46,457 nt of DNA. It comes from Candidatus Saccharimonadota bacterium (GTDB lineage: Bacteria; Patescibacteriota; Saccharimonadia; Saccharimonadales; Saccharimonadaceae). The stretch covers positions 1 through 46,457 of the forward strand of contig JAFWBV010000003.1 in assembly GCA_017506895.1 (NCBI GenBank). The letters are read 5' to 3'. This document shows, piece by piece, positions 38,575-46,457 of this stretch (its first letter is position 1; each line of letters begins with the position of its first letter). The notes beneath the pieces are model-generated. The model had not been told where the DNA came from. It did no database searches and saw only the letters and a list, made by a program, of their open reading frames with translations. The position numbers and the translations under genes were made by a program.

Positions 38575-38650
38575 TGGTGATCCGGGTGCGAGTCGAACGC
38601 ACAACCTCTTCCTTAGGACGGAATTGCTCTATCCATTGAGCTACCGGACC
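38575..38650 (-). tRNA. tRNA-Arg(CCT), CCA encoded
   Basis: Minus strand: acceptor GGTCCGG/CCGGATC (one G-U), D-arm GCTC-AATGGATA-GAGC, anticodon arm ATTCC-GTCCTAA-GGAAG with anticodon CCT, T-arm GTGCG-TTCGACT-CGCAC, discriminator A, CCA in the DNA. Reads AGG arginine codons. The 32-38 loop has G at position 32, which is uncommon. Confidence 0.93.
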
Positions 38651-38664
38651 ATATTAACATGTCT

Positions 38665-38670
38665 TATTAT
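38665..38670 (-). promoter_or_regulatory. -10 of tRNA-Arg
   Basis: TATAAT on the minus strand, 14 nt before the mature 5' end. Confidence 0.5.
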
Positions 38671-38724
38671 ACCATAAAACTCTCGAAGGGTCTTCTCGAT
38701 GAGTTCTGCCAGATTTTCTCTCTC

Positions 38725-38807
38725 GACGGGTCCTGCCGGACCTTCTCCCTTCCTAAAATTTTGCCAAAGCAAATAATTTGGGAACCCTTTCAGGTCCGTC
38801 ACCTGTC
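38725..38807. repeat. GACGGGT structured intergenic element, copy 3
   Basis: 83 bp between tRNA-Arg and the ABC transporter. Outer stem GACGGGT/ACCTGTC (one mismatch), middle stem GGACCT/AGGTCC, inner CCTAAAATTTTGC/GCAAATAATTTGGG. A shorter look-alike (CGAAGGGTCTTCTC, GTTCTGCC) lies just before it at about 38683-38712. Confidence 0.8.
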
Positions 38808-38853
38808 GGTGCTACTTTCTCTAGCTCTCTCAATGCTCGCTCAGACTGATTTG

Positions 38854-38862
38854 TGATATAAT
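38854..38862 (+). promoter_or_regulatory. Extended -10 promoter of the amino-acid ABC transporter
   Basis: TGATATAAT with TATAAT at 38857-38862. An ATG follows at once (38863) and a second after 6 nt (38869). The 6-nt rule seen elsewhere favours the second. Confidence 0.7.
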
Positions 38863-38868
38863 ATGGTT

Positions 38869-39720
38869 ATGCATAAGGTCAGAAGCATAATATATATAGC
38901 ACTATTCTTGCTGGTGACGGTGGGGATGGGGGTGAGTGTCTGGTGGTCGATTGATGGAGAAAAGGGTGCTGATTATGTTGTGGAAACGAATGTGCCATTT
39001 GCACCGTTTGAGTTTTACGAAAACCGAGAAATAGTTGGAGTAGATGTTGATATCGTAAATCAAGTGGCCAAAAAAATAAAGAAGACTTTTCAAATAAAAA
39101 ATGTAGAGTTTGATGTGATAATTGACAACGTTGAAGCTGGCAGGATTGCTGATGTTGGGGCAGCAGGTCTGACAATTACACCAGCTAGACTCGAGAAGGT
39201 AAATTTTACAATTCCCTACTATGATTCGGTGCAGTACGTGATTTACAATCGCGAGATGCCGCCATCATTACGCGATGACCATGTAGTGTGGGAAGCGTTG
39301 GCGGGTGCGAAAATTGGTTCGCAAATTGGAAGCACTGGATATTTGTTTGTAGATGACGAAATAGAAGCTGGGGCCTTAGTCGGAACTGGAACAACACTTA
39401 AGGGGATTGACTCGCATCAGCTAGCGGCTGATGCGATTATGGCGCATATTATAGATTATGCTGTGGCCGATGAACTAGCGGCAAAGTTTATCGTTGATAA
39501 AAATCCAGGGCTCGAAGCCTTACCGCTTTATTATGCGGGGCCAACGAGAGAAGAAGACTATCCGGTGGAGGAGTCTTATGCTATTGCGGTAAATAAGGAT
39601 AGGCCAGAATTATTAGATGCATTTAATGAAGTTTTGACAGAAATGCTAACCAAGAATGAACAAGGAGAATCGGAGATTGATAGGTTAGTATTAAAGTATA
39701 TGGGGCTTGTCAATGAATAA
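38869..39720 (+). CDS. Amino-acid ABC transporter, substrate-binding protein
   Basis: 283 aa. Family 3 solute-binding protein. An N-terminal hydrophobic helix (IIYIALFLLVTVGMGVSVWW) anchors or exports it; no lipobox cysteine. The mature part has VVETNVPFAPFEFYENREIV, GVDVDIVNQVAKKIKK (the G-x-D-x-D-x-x-x signature), and AAGLTITPARLEKVNFTIPYYDS, the classic T-x-x-R-x-x-x-x-x-F-S-x-P-Y motif of polar amino-acid binders. Specificity cannot be read with certainty. First gene of a three-gene operon; the start is set to 38869 by the promoter distance. For an organism without amino-acid synthesis this importer would be central. Confidence 0.9.
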   Translation: MHKVRSIIYIALFLLVTVGMGVSVWWSIDGEKGADYVVETNVPFAPFEFYENREIVGVDVDIVNQVAKKIKKTFQIKNVEFDVIIDNVEAGRIADVGAAGLTITPARLEKVNFTIPYYDSVQYVIYNREMPPSLRDDHVVWEALAGAKIGSQIGSTGYLFVDDEIEAGALVGTGTTLKGIDSHQLAADAIMAHIIDYAVADELAAKFIVDKNPGLEALPLYYAGPTREEDYPVEESYAIAVNKDRPELLDAFNEVLTEMLTKNEQGESEIDRLVLKYMGLVNE

Positions 39721-40417
39721 TTTTTTTGAAAAAATTGGAGAACTATTTAGTACACCGGAGTATATCGATTCCCTACTACATGGATTTTTGCTGACTCTAC
39801 AAATATCCTATTTTGCACTTCTAATTGGAATTGTACTAGGGACAGTGATAGCGTTAATTGATACGGCAAAGCCGTCAAAATGGCTGAAGATACCTAAATT
39901 TATTTGTCGACTATATGTAGGAATCATTCGTGGAACGCCAATGGCTTTACAGTTATTTATAATGTTTTTTGTGATTTTTGCGGTTAAAGGTTTTCCAAGT
40001 ATAATTACAGCAATTATTGCATTTGGAATGAATTCAGCTGCATACACGGCGGAAGTGATAAGGGGCGGGATTTTATCGGTAGACGCCGGACAAACCGAAG
40101 CTGGTTTAGCTCTAGGACTATCTAGATTCACGATTTTCATGAAGATTGTAGCGCCACAAGCAATCAAGAATATTATCCCAGCACTTGGGAATGAAATAAT
40201 TACAGTAATAAAGGAGACGGCAATTGTGAGTATGGTTGGTATGTATGATCTTAATATGGCGGCGAAAGATATAGGCTCGGGACAAAACATGGCAAGCTAT
40301 ATCGTGCCAATGTTCGTGGCGGCGTTGTTTTATTTGGGAACGATTTATTTTATCACCTTTATAGTGAAAAGGATTGAGAAAAACTTGAGACGCAGTGATT
40401 TAAGGGCGGAGAAATAG
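39713..40417 (+). CDS. Amino-acid ABC transporter permease
   Basis: 234 aa. HisM/GlnP-type permease with five or six membrane helices and the EAA loop EAGLALGLSRFTIFMKIVAPQA that docks the ATPase, plus the family motif IIRGTPMALQLFIMFF. I start it at the ATG 39713, overlapping the previous stop by 8 nt; a TTG at 39707 is also in frame. Ends with the next gene beginning at the following base. Three-gene order binding protein - permease - ATPase implies a homodimeric permease. Confidence 0.93.
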   Translation: MNNFFEKIGELFSTPEYIDSLLHGFLLTLQISYFALLIGIVLGTVIALIDTAKPSKWLKIPKFICRLYVGIIRGTPMALQLFIMFFVIFAVKGFPSIITAIIAFGMNSAAYTAEVIRGGILSVDAGQTEAGLALGLSRFTIFMKIVAPQAIKNIIPALGNEIITVIKETAIVSMVGMYDLNMAAKDIGSGQNMASYIVPMFVAALFYLGTIYFITFIVKRIEKNLRRSDLRAEK

Positions 40418-41152
40418 ATGGAAAACAAAAATACCGATTTAGTTATTAAAAACCTACGAAAAACCTTTGGGAATAATAAGGTGCTAAATGGTATTAATTT
40501 TGAACTTAGAGAGGGCGAAAGAGTGGTGATACTGGGGCCTTCAGGATCTGGTAAATCTACATTTCTCAGATGTATTAACTGGATGGAAGAACCGACTTCG
40601 GGAGAAATTATATTTGATGGCGAAATAGTGACAGAAAAAAATATCCGACGAATAAGACGAAATATTGGCATGGTCTTTCAACATTTTAACTTAATTAACA
40701 ATATGACGGTAATGGATAATTTGTTGCTAGCGCCCTTAAAACTTAAGCTAATGAAACGAGACAAAGCAGAAAAAAGAGCGATGGATCTTTTGCGACACAT
40801 CGGATTAGCCAACAAAGCAGATGCTTACCCTGCTTCCCTGTCGGGCGGCCAGAAGCAACGCGTGGCGATTGTTCGAGCAATGATGTTATCACCTGAAGTG
40901 TTGTTATTTGATGAGCCGACTTCAGCCCTTGACCCAGAATCGATTGGAGATGTCCTAGGATTGATACGCGAACTAGCGGATCGTGGGATGACTATTATGA
41001 TTGTGACTCATGAAATGAGTTTTGCTAAAGAGATTGCGACTAGGGTCGTGTTTATAGACAAAGGGTGTATTATCGAAGAAGGTACACCGAAAGAATTCTT
41101 TGAGCAACCAAAAACTGAAAGGGTGAAAGAGTTTTTGGAAAAAGTTTTATAG
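40418..41152 (+). CDS. Amino-acid ABC transporter ATP-binding protein
   Basis: 244 aa. GlnQ/HisP type. Walker A GPSGSGKST at 40-48, Q-loop in MVFQHFNLINNMTVMDNLLL, signature SLSGGQKQRVAIVRAMM at about 140-156, Walker B VLLFDEPTSALDPE at about 163-176, H-loop in MIVTHEM. All catalytic residues are in place, at normal length. Begins directly after the permease stop codon (TAG ATG). Confidence 0.97.
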   Translation: MENKNTDLVIKNLRKTFGNNKVLNGINFELREGERVVILGPSGSGKSTFLRCINWMEEPTSGEIIFDGEIVTEKNIRRIRRNIGMVFQHFNLINNMTVMDNLLLAPLKLKLMKRDKAEKRAMDLLRHIGLANKADAYPASLSGGQKQRVAIVRAMMLSPEVLLFDEPTSALDPESIGDVLGLIRELADRGMTIMIVTHEMSFAKEIATRVVFIDKGCIIEEGTPKEFFEQPKTERVKEFLEKVL

Positions 41153-41174
41153 TCCTGTTGTTCCTATCATATGG

Positions 41175-41180
41175 TATAAT
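41175..41180 (+). promoter_or_regulatory. -10 of ackA
   Basis: TATAAT, 23 nt before the chosen ATG at 41204 and 11 nt before an earlier in-frame ATG. The leader contains GGAG at proper spacing from the second ATG. Confidence 0.55.
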
Positions 41181-41203
41181 AGACCGAAATAATGGAGAAA
41201 AAA

Positions 41204-42397
41204 ATGAAAGTATTATGCGTGAATGCTGGTTCATCGTCTTTAAAATTTCAACTTTATGAAATGCCAGCAGAAATATCTATTATTAGCGGATATGTAGAAA
41301 AAATTGGAGCTGATGATAGCTTTTATACTATTAAATGCGATGGAAAAAAGAATGAGGTTTCAAAACCTATTAAAGATCATTCCGAAGCCGTAAAAATAAT
41401 GCTAGAGGAATTAGTGAATTATGGTGCCGTTAAATCATTAGATGAGATTCGTGGTGTAGGGCACAGAGTGTTGCATGGGGGAGAAAAATATGCGAAGTCG
41501 GTCGTAATTGACGAACAAGTTTTAAAGGATATTAAAGATCTTACGAAACTTGGGCCATTACATCATCCTGGGAATATCGCTGGGATTAAAGCTATGCAAA
41601 AAGCGCTACCTGACGCTACTCAAGTTGCCGTGTTTGATACAGCATTCCATCAGACAATTCCAAAAGCTCAATTTATGTATCCTGTGCCGATGGAGTGGTA
41701 TAAAAAATATGGTGTAAGAAAATACGGTTTCCATGGCACTAGCCATAAGTATATTACAGAAACTATGCAGAAAAAACTTGGTAAAGAAAAGGTAAACCTG
41801 ATTGTTTGCCATGTCGGCTCGGGTGCTTCAATTACAGCTGTAAAAGAAGGTAAAAGCTATGACACGACGATGGGACTAACACCGCTAGATGGGCTGATGA
41901 TGGGTACACGCTCCGGCTCGATTGACCCTTCAATTATTAAATATATGATAGATGAAGCCGGAATGAAATATGACGAAGTCGATGATGCATTGAATAAAAA
42001 ATCTGGCTTGCTCGGTGTTTGTGGTTTCAATGACAATCGTGACGTAGAGAAAGCAATTTCAGAAGGCGATGAGAATGCACGACTAGCACTTGATATGTAT
42101 GTTGACCGCATTGATCGATACATTGCAGAGTACTACTTGGAGCTTAATGGTGAAGTGGATGCGATTGTATTTACAGCTGGCGTGCTAGAAAATGGTGCCG
42201 AAACTCGTGAGTCAATTATCGAAGGTTTAGCTCCACTAGGCATTAAGATTAATCGTGAAGTTAATAATGCGATTGCGAGCTATAAAGAGATTACAAGCGG
42301 CATCATCACAGCGGAAGATTCGACCGTGCCGGTATATGTAGAGCCGACTAACGAAGAGGTGATGATTATACGCGATGCCTATAAACTTTGTAAATAA
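41204..42397 (+). CDS. ackA: Acetate kinase
   Basis: 397 aa. Makes ATP and acetate from acetyl phosphate, a substrate-level energy step in fermenters. The acetokinase signatures are complete: VLCVNAGSSSLKFQLYE, GHRVLHGGEKY, FDTAFHQTIP, YGFHGTSHKYI, CHVGSGASI, LTPLDGLMMGTRSGSIDPSI, FTAGVLENG. I start at 41204 because GGAG lies 6 nt upstream and the family begins MKVLVINAGSS; an ATG 12 nt earlier is possible. No phosphotransacetylase gene is in the window, so the source of acetyl phosphate must lie elsewhere. Terminated by the hairpin at 42414-42442. Confidence 0.97.
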   Translation: MKVLCVNAGSSSLKFQLYEMPAEISIISGYVEKIGADDSFYTIKCDGKKNEVSKPIKDHSEAVKIMLEELVNYGAVKSLDEIRGVGHRVLHGGEKYAKSVVIDEQVLKDIKDLTKLGPLHHPGNIAGIKAMQKALPDATQVAVFDTAFHQTIPKAQFMYPVPMEWYKKYGVRKYGFHGTSHKYITETMQKKLGKEKVNLIVCHVGSGASITAVKEGKSYDTTMGLTPLDGLMMGTRSGSIDPSIIKYMIDEAGMKYDEVDDALNKKSGLLGVCGFNDNRDVEKAISEGDENARLALDMYVDRIDRYIAEYYLELNGEVDAIVFTAGVLENGAETRESIIEGLAPLGIKINREVNNAIASYKEITSGIITAEDSTVPVYVEPTNEEVMIIRDAYKLCK

Positions 42398-42413
42398 GAT
42401 GTAATCGCCACGG

Positions 42414-42442
42414 AAAAAGCGACCTTTAATGGGTCGCTTTTT
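42414..42442. terminator. Bidirectional terminator between ackA and the giant surface gene
   Basis: AAAAAGCGACC/GGTCGCTTTTT, 11-bp stem with a 7-nt loop and T-runs in both directions, between convergent stops at 42397 and 42460. Confidence 0.9.
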
Positions 42443-42459
42443 GCAATTCTCTTGATATA

Positions 42460-45400
42460 TTAACCGCTACTTGCTAAACAGCGCATTGTGAAACCGTAGA
42501 ATTTATCGCCAATAGGATGAGTTCCCGGGTTAACATAGTTAACTTGAAAGTCCAAGCCGTAGTTTCTTGTACCACTGTATACAGTGCTAGTCGTGTAAGT
42601 GCCAATGGTGCCACGATTAGCTATTCCACCTTCAGTGTTGCTGATATAACCAGAAAGGACGAAATTGTGGGGATATTTTCTGAGCGCATTAGAGGCTCTA
42701 GGCCCGTCATCGCCTACAACATAGTTTGGTCTATCTGATGTGTTAAGATTATTTGGATAAGCCCCTGTAATAGCAACGGTTAGGACCCAGTAATCGCTAT
42801 ACTGGAAGTTTGCTTTAGTTCCACCGGTGGATAGATGCCACTTATTTGGGCAAATGCTAGTATATGGGATTCCCTGATGCTCTGCAGTGTAGTCTCCTAT
42901 ATCGGCTACTGCAGCGGACCAAGTATAGTAATTGCCGTAAGAATATAAGGCGGCATTGTTTGAAGTAGGGTTAGTTGCTCTACTACCGGTGTTACTATTG
43001 TTATAACGCGGGAATCTGTATCCTTGGTTGGAGCCGGTAATATTAGAAGTGCTATATAGAGTATTAGATGTAGTGGTATTGGCAAAGTTGGCAGTTTCTG
43101 GACTAGCTAAACCTTTAAAGTTAGTCGCATAACCTTGGGCATTAGCACCACTGGTGTTGTTTGCTCCTGTATTATTGAGACGTAAGTTCTCTATCATCCA
43201 GCATTTATTGTCGGCGAGTTTAGACACAGCATAGGCATTGTTATCTCGGCGATCTATTACGGCAGTCACATCTCCCATGTTCAACTTATTACATTTTCCG
43301 TTTATGACCCATGAATCCATATAGTCGTCATAATTGACCCATGCAGCATATAAGGTTAGACCATTTGTGGCATAGGCTCCAGCATTAAAACTAATAGTCT
43401 CGTTCGGTCCATATATTTTGGTGCCACTGGGCACGTTTAAAACATTTGCACCATTATTGTTTGAGGCTAAAGACGATGATATAGCTGTAGTGCTCCACCC
43501 AGCAAAGCCGTAGCCATAGTTATTACTGTTAACTCTAGAATAATTTGAAGCTGTTAGGACGGCGCTAGTATCTGATGAAGAAATTGTCTGGCCACCCATA
43601 GTTCCAGTTACTCCGCTTGTAGCATTAGTGTCATAGCAGATTTTGTTAGCTGGACATTTACAGGCGCCGTAGAGGGTAGTATTAGCAGTTGGAGTGAATG
43701 AAGCGCCGGAAGCGTACTGAAAATTAGTAGCGTTGGTGGCTGTAGTGGTCCAGCCACAGGTAAAGCCGCCAGTCTTAGTAATAGTGGGGAGTATTGTAGC
43801 GGATGAAGACCAACCGGCATAGAGTGTAACCGCGCTAGCCGTAGTATAAGTCCATTGTTTGCTGCTGTTGGTATAGGTAGTGCTAGCTTGAAGAGCTGGA
43901 GTGGTGGCATTACTTGCGATCTTGTTAGTGGCACCAGACTCTTTGTACCAACCGTTGAAAGTATAATTTACAGTAAGGGTAGAGGTGGATGAAACAACGG
44001 CGCCACTAGTATTGTTGGTGGCTGGCAATGTGAAACCTGATACTGTGTATTTTCTTTGTGGCAATGTAATGCTAGATAATGATGTAGCATTATAGTTTAC
44101 TGTGGCAGAAGTAGAACCTGCAGTGGTAGCGCCATTACCATTTAAAGTAATGTTATTTCTACAAACACCATAGAGGGTAGTATTGGCAGTTGGGGTAAAC
44201 GAAGCACCAGAATTATAACTCCAAGTGGTGGCAGTACTGCTCGTAGACCAACCACAGGTAGAGCCAGTTCTGGTGATGGTAGGCAATGTGACGGCAGAGT
44301 AACCGCTGGCAGTCCAACCGGCATAAAGTGTGATTGCGCCAGCTGTAGTATAGGTCCATTGTTTGCTGCTGTTGGTATAGGTAGTGCTAGCTTGAAGAGC
44401 TGGAGTGGTGGCATTACTTGCAATTTTATTAGTGGCACCAGATTCTTTGTACCAACCATTGAAAGTATAAGTTTGGGTGCTGGTTTTATTCGCCGTAGAC
44501 GAAACGGTAGCGTTTGCGCCAGAAGTGGTAAGAGTGAAACCTGATACTGTATATGTGCTATTAGCTCTGGTAGGATTAGTAATAGTACCAAGTGTAGTAG
44601 CATTGTAATTAACTGTGGTAGAAGTAGAGCCACCAGAACCACCATTAGCGTTAAGTGTAATATTATTTCTACAAACGCCATAAAGAGTGGTATTTGCAGT
44701 TGGAGTAAATGATGCACCAGAAGCATAAGAAATGGTAGTAGCAGTACTAGACGTACTCCAGCCACAAGTGCTACCGGTTCTAGTGATAGTTGGTAGGGTC
44801 ACAGCCGAATAAGCTCCAGCACTGGCAGTCCAACCGGCATAAAGTGTGATTGCGCCAGCTGTAGTGTAATTCCATCTACCATTAGCATCAGTATAAGTAG
44901 TATTAGCCTGAAGAACTGGAGTGGTGGCGTTACTTGCAATCTTGTTAGTGGCACCAGACTCTTTGTACCAACCGTTGAAAGTATAAGTAGTAGTATTAGT
45001 ACTATTTAAGGTAGAAGTACTAGATACAGTAGCGTTGGTAGCACTGGTGGTCTTAGTAAAGCCAGAGACAGTTCTCGTGCCAGTAGTGTTGGCCCTGGTT
45101 GGATTAGTGATGGCGGCAAGTGTGGTAGAATTACAATTTGCCGTAGTTGAAGTGGAACCACCAGAACCACCATTAGCGTTAAGCGTGATATTGGTTACAC
45201 AGACACCATAAAGTGTAGTATTAGCAGTTGGCGTGATAGAAGCTCCAGATGCGTAGGTGATAGTGGAGGCGGTGCTGCTTGTGCTCCAACCACAAGTAGA
45301 GCCAGTCCTAGTGATGGTCGGTAATGTGACAGCATTGTCGTTCCACTGTGAATACAAGGTGACTGTATCTGCTGTAGCATAAGTCCATTTGCTATTAGCA

Positions 45401-46457
45401 TCAGTATAAGTCGTAGAAGCTTGAAGAGCTGGAGTGGTATCAGTACCACCAGCAGCAATCTTAGTACCGCCAGAACTAGCCGTGTACCAACCATTGAAGG
45501 TAGCAGTATTAGTAAGTGTAGACGTAGAAGACACAGTAGAATTATCGGCGCTGGTGGTCTTAGTGAAACCACTTACTGTTATTTTTCTTTGGGGCAATGT
45601 AATGTTAGATAACGATGTAGCATTATAATTTACGGTGGCAGAAGTAGAACCTGCAGTAGTAGCGCCAGAGTTGTTTAGAGTAATACTATTTACACATACG
45701 CCATAAAGTGTAGTATTGGCAGTTGGAGTAAATGATGCTCCAGATGCATAAGTAATGGTTGTTGCGGTAGAAGATGTAGCCCAACCACAGGTAGAGCCAG
45801 TTCTGGTGATAGTCGGAAGAGTGACGGACTGTCCACTCCAGCCGGCGTATAATGTTACGGCTCCATCATTAATCCATTGTTTGCTGCTGTTAGTATAAGT
45901 CGTACTAGCTTGAAGAGCTGGAGTAGCGGCATTAGATGCAATCTTGTTAGTGGCGCCAGATTCTTTGTACCAGCCATTGAAAGTATAGTTAGAAGTAAGA
46001 GCGGTGGTAGAAGAAACCGTAGAGTCATTTGCACTTGCTGTCTTGGTGAAGCCATTTACTGAATAAGATCGTACTGGGAGAGTAGCGATAGAAGCTAGAG
46101 TTGTAGCATTATATGTAGCGGTAGTGGATGCGGTAGGAGTGTTAGTGGCACCATTCTTATTTAAGGTGATGGTGTAAGTTTTAGCAGTGGCAGAAGCAGT
46201 TAAGACGGATGTAGGGTCAGATGGTGTGTAAGTAGTGGTAGCAAGGTTAGTATTACCAATAGCACTACTATCTTTTGAATCGCTCCAATTATTGAAATTG
46301 TAACCAGTGGCTGGTGTAGCTGTAATATCATAAGCGACACCATGATAAAGGCTACAAGTATTGCTATTAGTAATTGTGCAGATAGTAGTATTGTTTTGTT
46401 TAACAACAATGGAAGAAATGCCAGTAGATGGAGTGATGGTAATATTATATTGATTAG
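42460..46457 (-). CDS. Giant repeat-built FISUMP surface protein, N-terminus outside the window
   Basis: At least 1332 aa; the frame is open to the right edge, and the apparent start at 45597 is only an internal TTG. From the N-terminal side: a bacterial Ig/InlB-like piece (SLYHGVAYDITATPATGYNF), then five tandem InlB_B (Listeria-Bacteroides) type repeats of about 160 aa, each with ITLN, a TFNGWYKESGATNKIA core, LYAGW and LPTITRTGSTCGW. A last variant begins CPANKICYDTNATSG and holds GYGFAGWS. The C-terminal 280 residues are a FISUMP domain (CWMIENLRLNNTG, YSYGNYYTWSAA, CPNKWHLSTGG, FYGFTMRCLASSG). Threonine, serine and asparagine dominate. Likely a long fibrous adhesin whose tip or base is the FISUMP domain; cell-surface placement is inferred. 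Confidence 0.85.
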   Translation of the reverse strand, partial: NQYNITITPSTGISSIVVKQNNTTICTITNSNTCSLYHGVAYDITATPATGYNFNNWSDSKDSSAIGNTNLATTTYTPSDPTSVLTASATAKTYTITLNKNGATNTPTASTTATYNATTLASIATLPVRSYSVNGFTKTASANDSTVSSTTALTSNYTFNGWYKESGATNKIASNAATPALQASTTYTNSSKQWINDGAVTLYAGWSGQSVTLPTITRTGSTCGWATSSTATTITYASGASFTPTANTTLYGVCVNSITLNNSGATTAGSTSATVNYNATSLSNITLPQRKITVSGFTKTTSADNSTVSSTSTLTNTATFNGWYTASSGGTKIAAGGTDTTPALQASTTYTDANSKWTYATADTVTLYSQWNDNAVTLPTITRTGSTCGWSTSSTASTITYASGASITPTANTTLYGVCVTNITLNANGGSGGSTSTTANCNSTTLAAITNPTRANTTGTRTVSGFTKTTSATNATVSSTSTLNSTNTTTYTFNGWYKESGATNKIASNATTPVLQANTTYTDANGRWNYTTAGAITLYAGWTASAGAYSAVTLPTITRTGSTCGWSTSSTATTISYASGASFTPTANTTLYGVCRNNITLNANGGSGGSTSTTVNYNATTLGTITNPTRANSTYTVSGFTLTTSGANATVSSTANKTSTQTYTFNGWYKESGATNKIASNATTPALQASTTYTNSSKQWTYTTAGAITLYAGWTASGYSAVTLPTITRTGSTCGWSTSSTATTWSYNSGASFTPTANTTLYGVCRNNITLNGNGATTAGSTSATVNYNATSLSSITLPQRKYTVSGFTLPATNNTSGAVVSSTSTLTVNYTFNGWYKESGATNKIASNATTPALQASTTYTNSSKQWTYTTASAVTLYAGWSSSATILPTITKTGGFTCGWTTTATNATNFQYASGASFTPTANTTLYGACKCPANKICYDTNATSGVTGTMGGQTISSSDTSAVLTASNYSRVNSNNYGYGFAGWSTTAISSSLASNNNGANVLNVPSGTKIYGPNETISFNAGAYATNGLTLYAAWVNYDDYMDSWVINGKCNKLNMGDVTAVIDRRDNNAYAVSKLADNKCWMIENLRLNNTGANNTSGANAQGYATNFKGLASPETANFANTTTSNTLYSTSNITGSNQGYRFPRYNNSNTGSRATNPTSNNAALYSYGNYYTWSAAVADIGDYTAEHQGIPYTSICPNKWHLSTGGTKANFQYSDYWVLTVAITGAYPNNLNTSDRPNYVVGDDGPRASNALRKYPHNFVLSGYISNTEGGIANRGTIGTYTTSTVYSGTRNYGLDFQVNYVNPGTHPIGDKFYGFTMRCLASSG
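43650..46200 (-). repeat. Tandem ~500-bp coding repeats of the giant surface protein
   Basis: Units begin near 46160, 45695, 45193, 44665 and 44152 (each at an ITLN codon run), spaced 460-530 bp. Adjacent units share long near-identical stretches, for example the GWYKESGATNKIASNA segment near 46000, 44950, 44430 and 43935. The pattern suggests duplication and recombination between units. Confidence 0.85.

Noticed and set aside
42460-45597. Giant surface protein taken as a complete gene starting at 45597.
   Set aside because: The first codon is an internal TTG, no signal peptide follows, and the same frame and repeats continue without a stop to the window edge.
45421-45628. Plus-strand reading frames inside the repeat-rich surface gene.
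   Set aside because: They are mirror frames of a Thr/Ser/Asn-rich coding repeat, with no start signals of their own.
1-46457. Insertion sequences, transposases, integrases or prophage genes.
   Set aside because: None found; the palindromic elements encode no protein of their own.

Overview
The window reads as chromosome of an ultra-small, host-dependent Candidate Phyla Radiation bacterium, most probably Saccharibacteria (TM7). The signs are small core genes, a VirB2-like pilin beside rpoD, very large cell-wall proteins with InlB-like repeats and FISUMP domains, no biosynthetic pathways, and standard stop codons including TGA (so not a UGA=Gly lineage). The lineage call is inference; the gene calls rest on motifs read in the sequence.

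Layout. 1-4.3 kb: end of rplU and three lineage-specific envelope or acidic proteins, then a 70-aa gene with its own promoter and terminator. 4.3-13.6 kb: ileS, a coiled-coil protein, a thioredoxin-fold protein, nrdR, ftsZ, ftsA, map, adk, rpsU, all on the minus strand. 13.7-18.2 kb: a FISUMP surface protein, tRNA-Asp, a degenerate DHH protein and a palindrome-rich gap. 18.2-21.2 kb: rpsT against holA-mutM-phospholipase-like, then a tiny protein resembling the two ends of NrdD. 21.3-31.8 kb: a cutinase-vWA fusion, RhuM-Fic, polA, small kinases, a phosphotransferase, a zeta-like kinase, a lipid kinase, a pilin, rpoD. 31.8-38.7 kb: dnaG, mscL, an MmcQ/YjbR protein, orn, argS, tRNA-Gly, a 50-aa gene, a PrsA/SurA-like protein, tRNA-Arg. 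38.9-42.4 kb: an amino-acid ABC transporter and acetate kinase. 42.4 kb to the edge: a repeat-built surface protein open at the window end.

Three patterns go beyond gene content. (1) Structured elements are scattered through the window: three 119-bp palindromic elements sit in frame inside ileS (twice) and argS, and three intergenic copies of an ~80-bp element share a conserved end and have compensatory base changes in a stem. (2) Promoters follow a strict pattern: TGATATAAT followed by 6 nt and then ATG, with no room for a Shine-Dalgarno, so many mRNAs look leaderless; dnaG and its divergent neighbour share one palindromic -10. (3) NrdR and DnaG have both lost every cysteine of their usual zinc ribbons.

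Functionally the window combines replication, transcription, division and translation genes with an import-and-salvage lifestyle (amino-acid uptake, acetate kinase, no biosynthesis) and a large investment in surface proteins, as expected of an epibiont.
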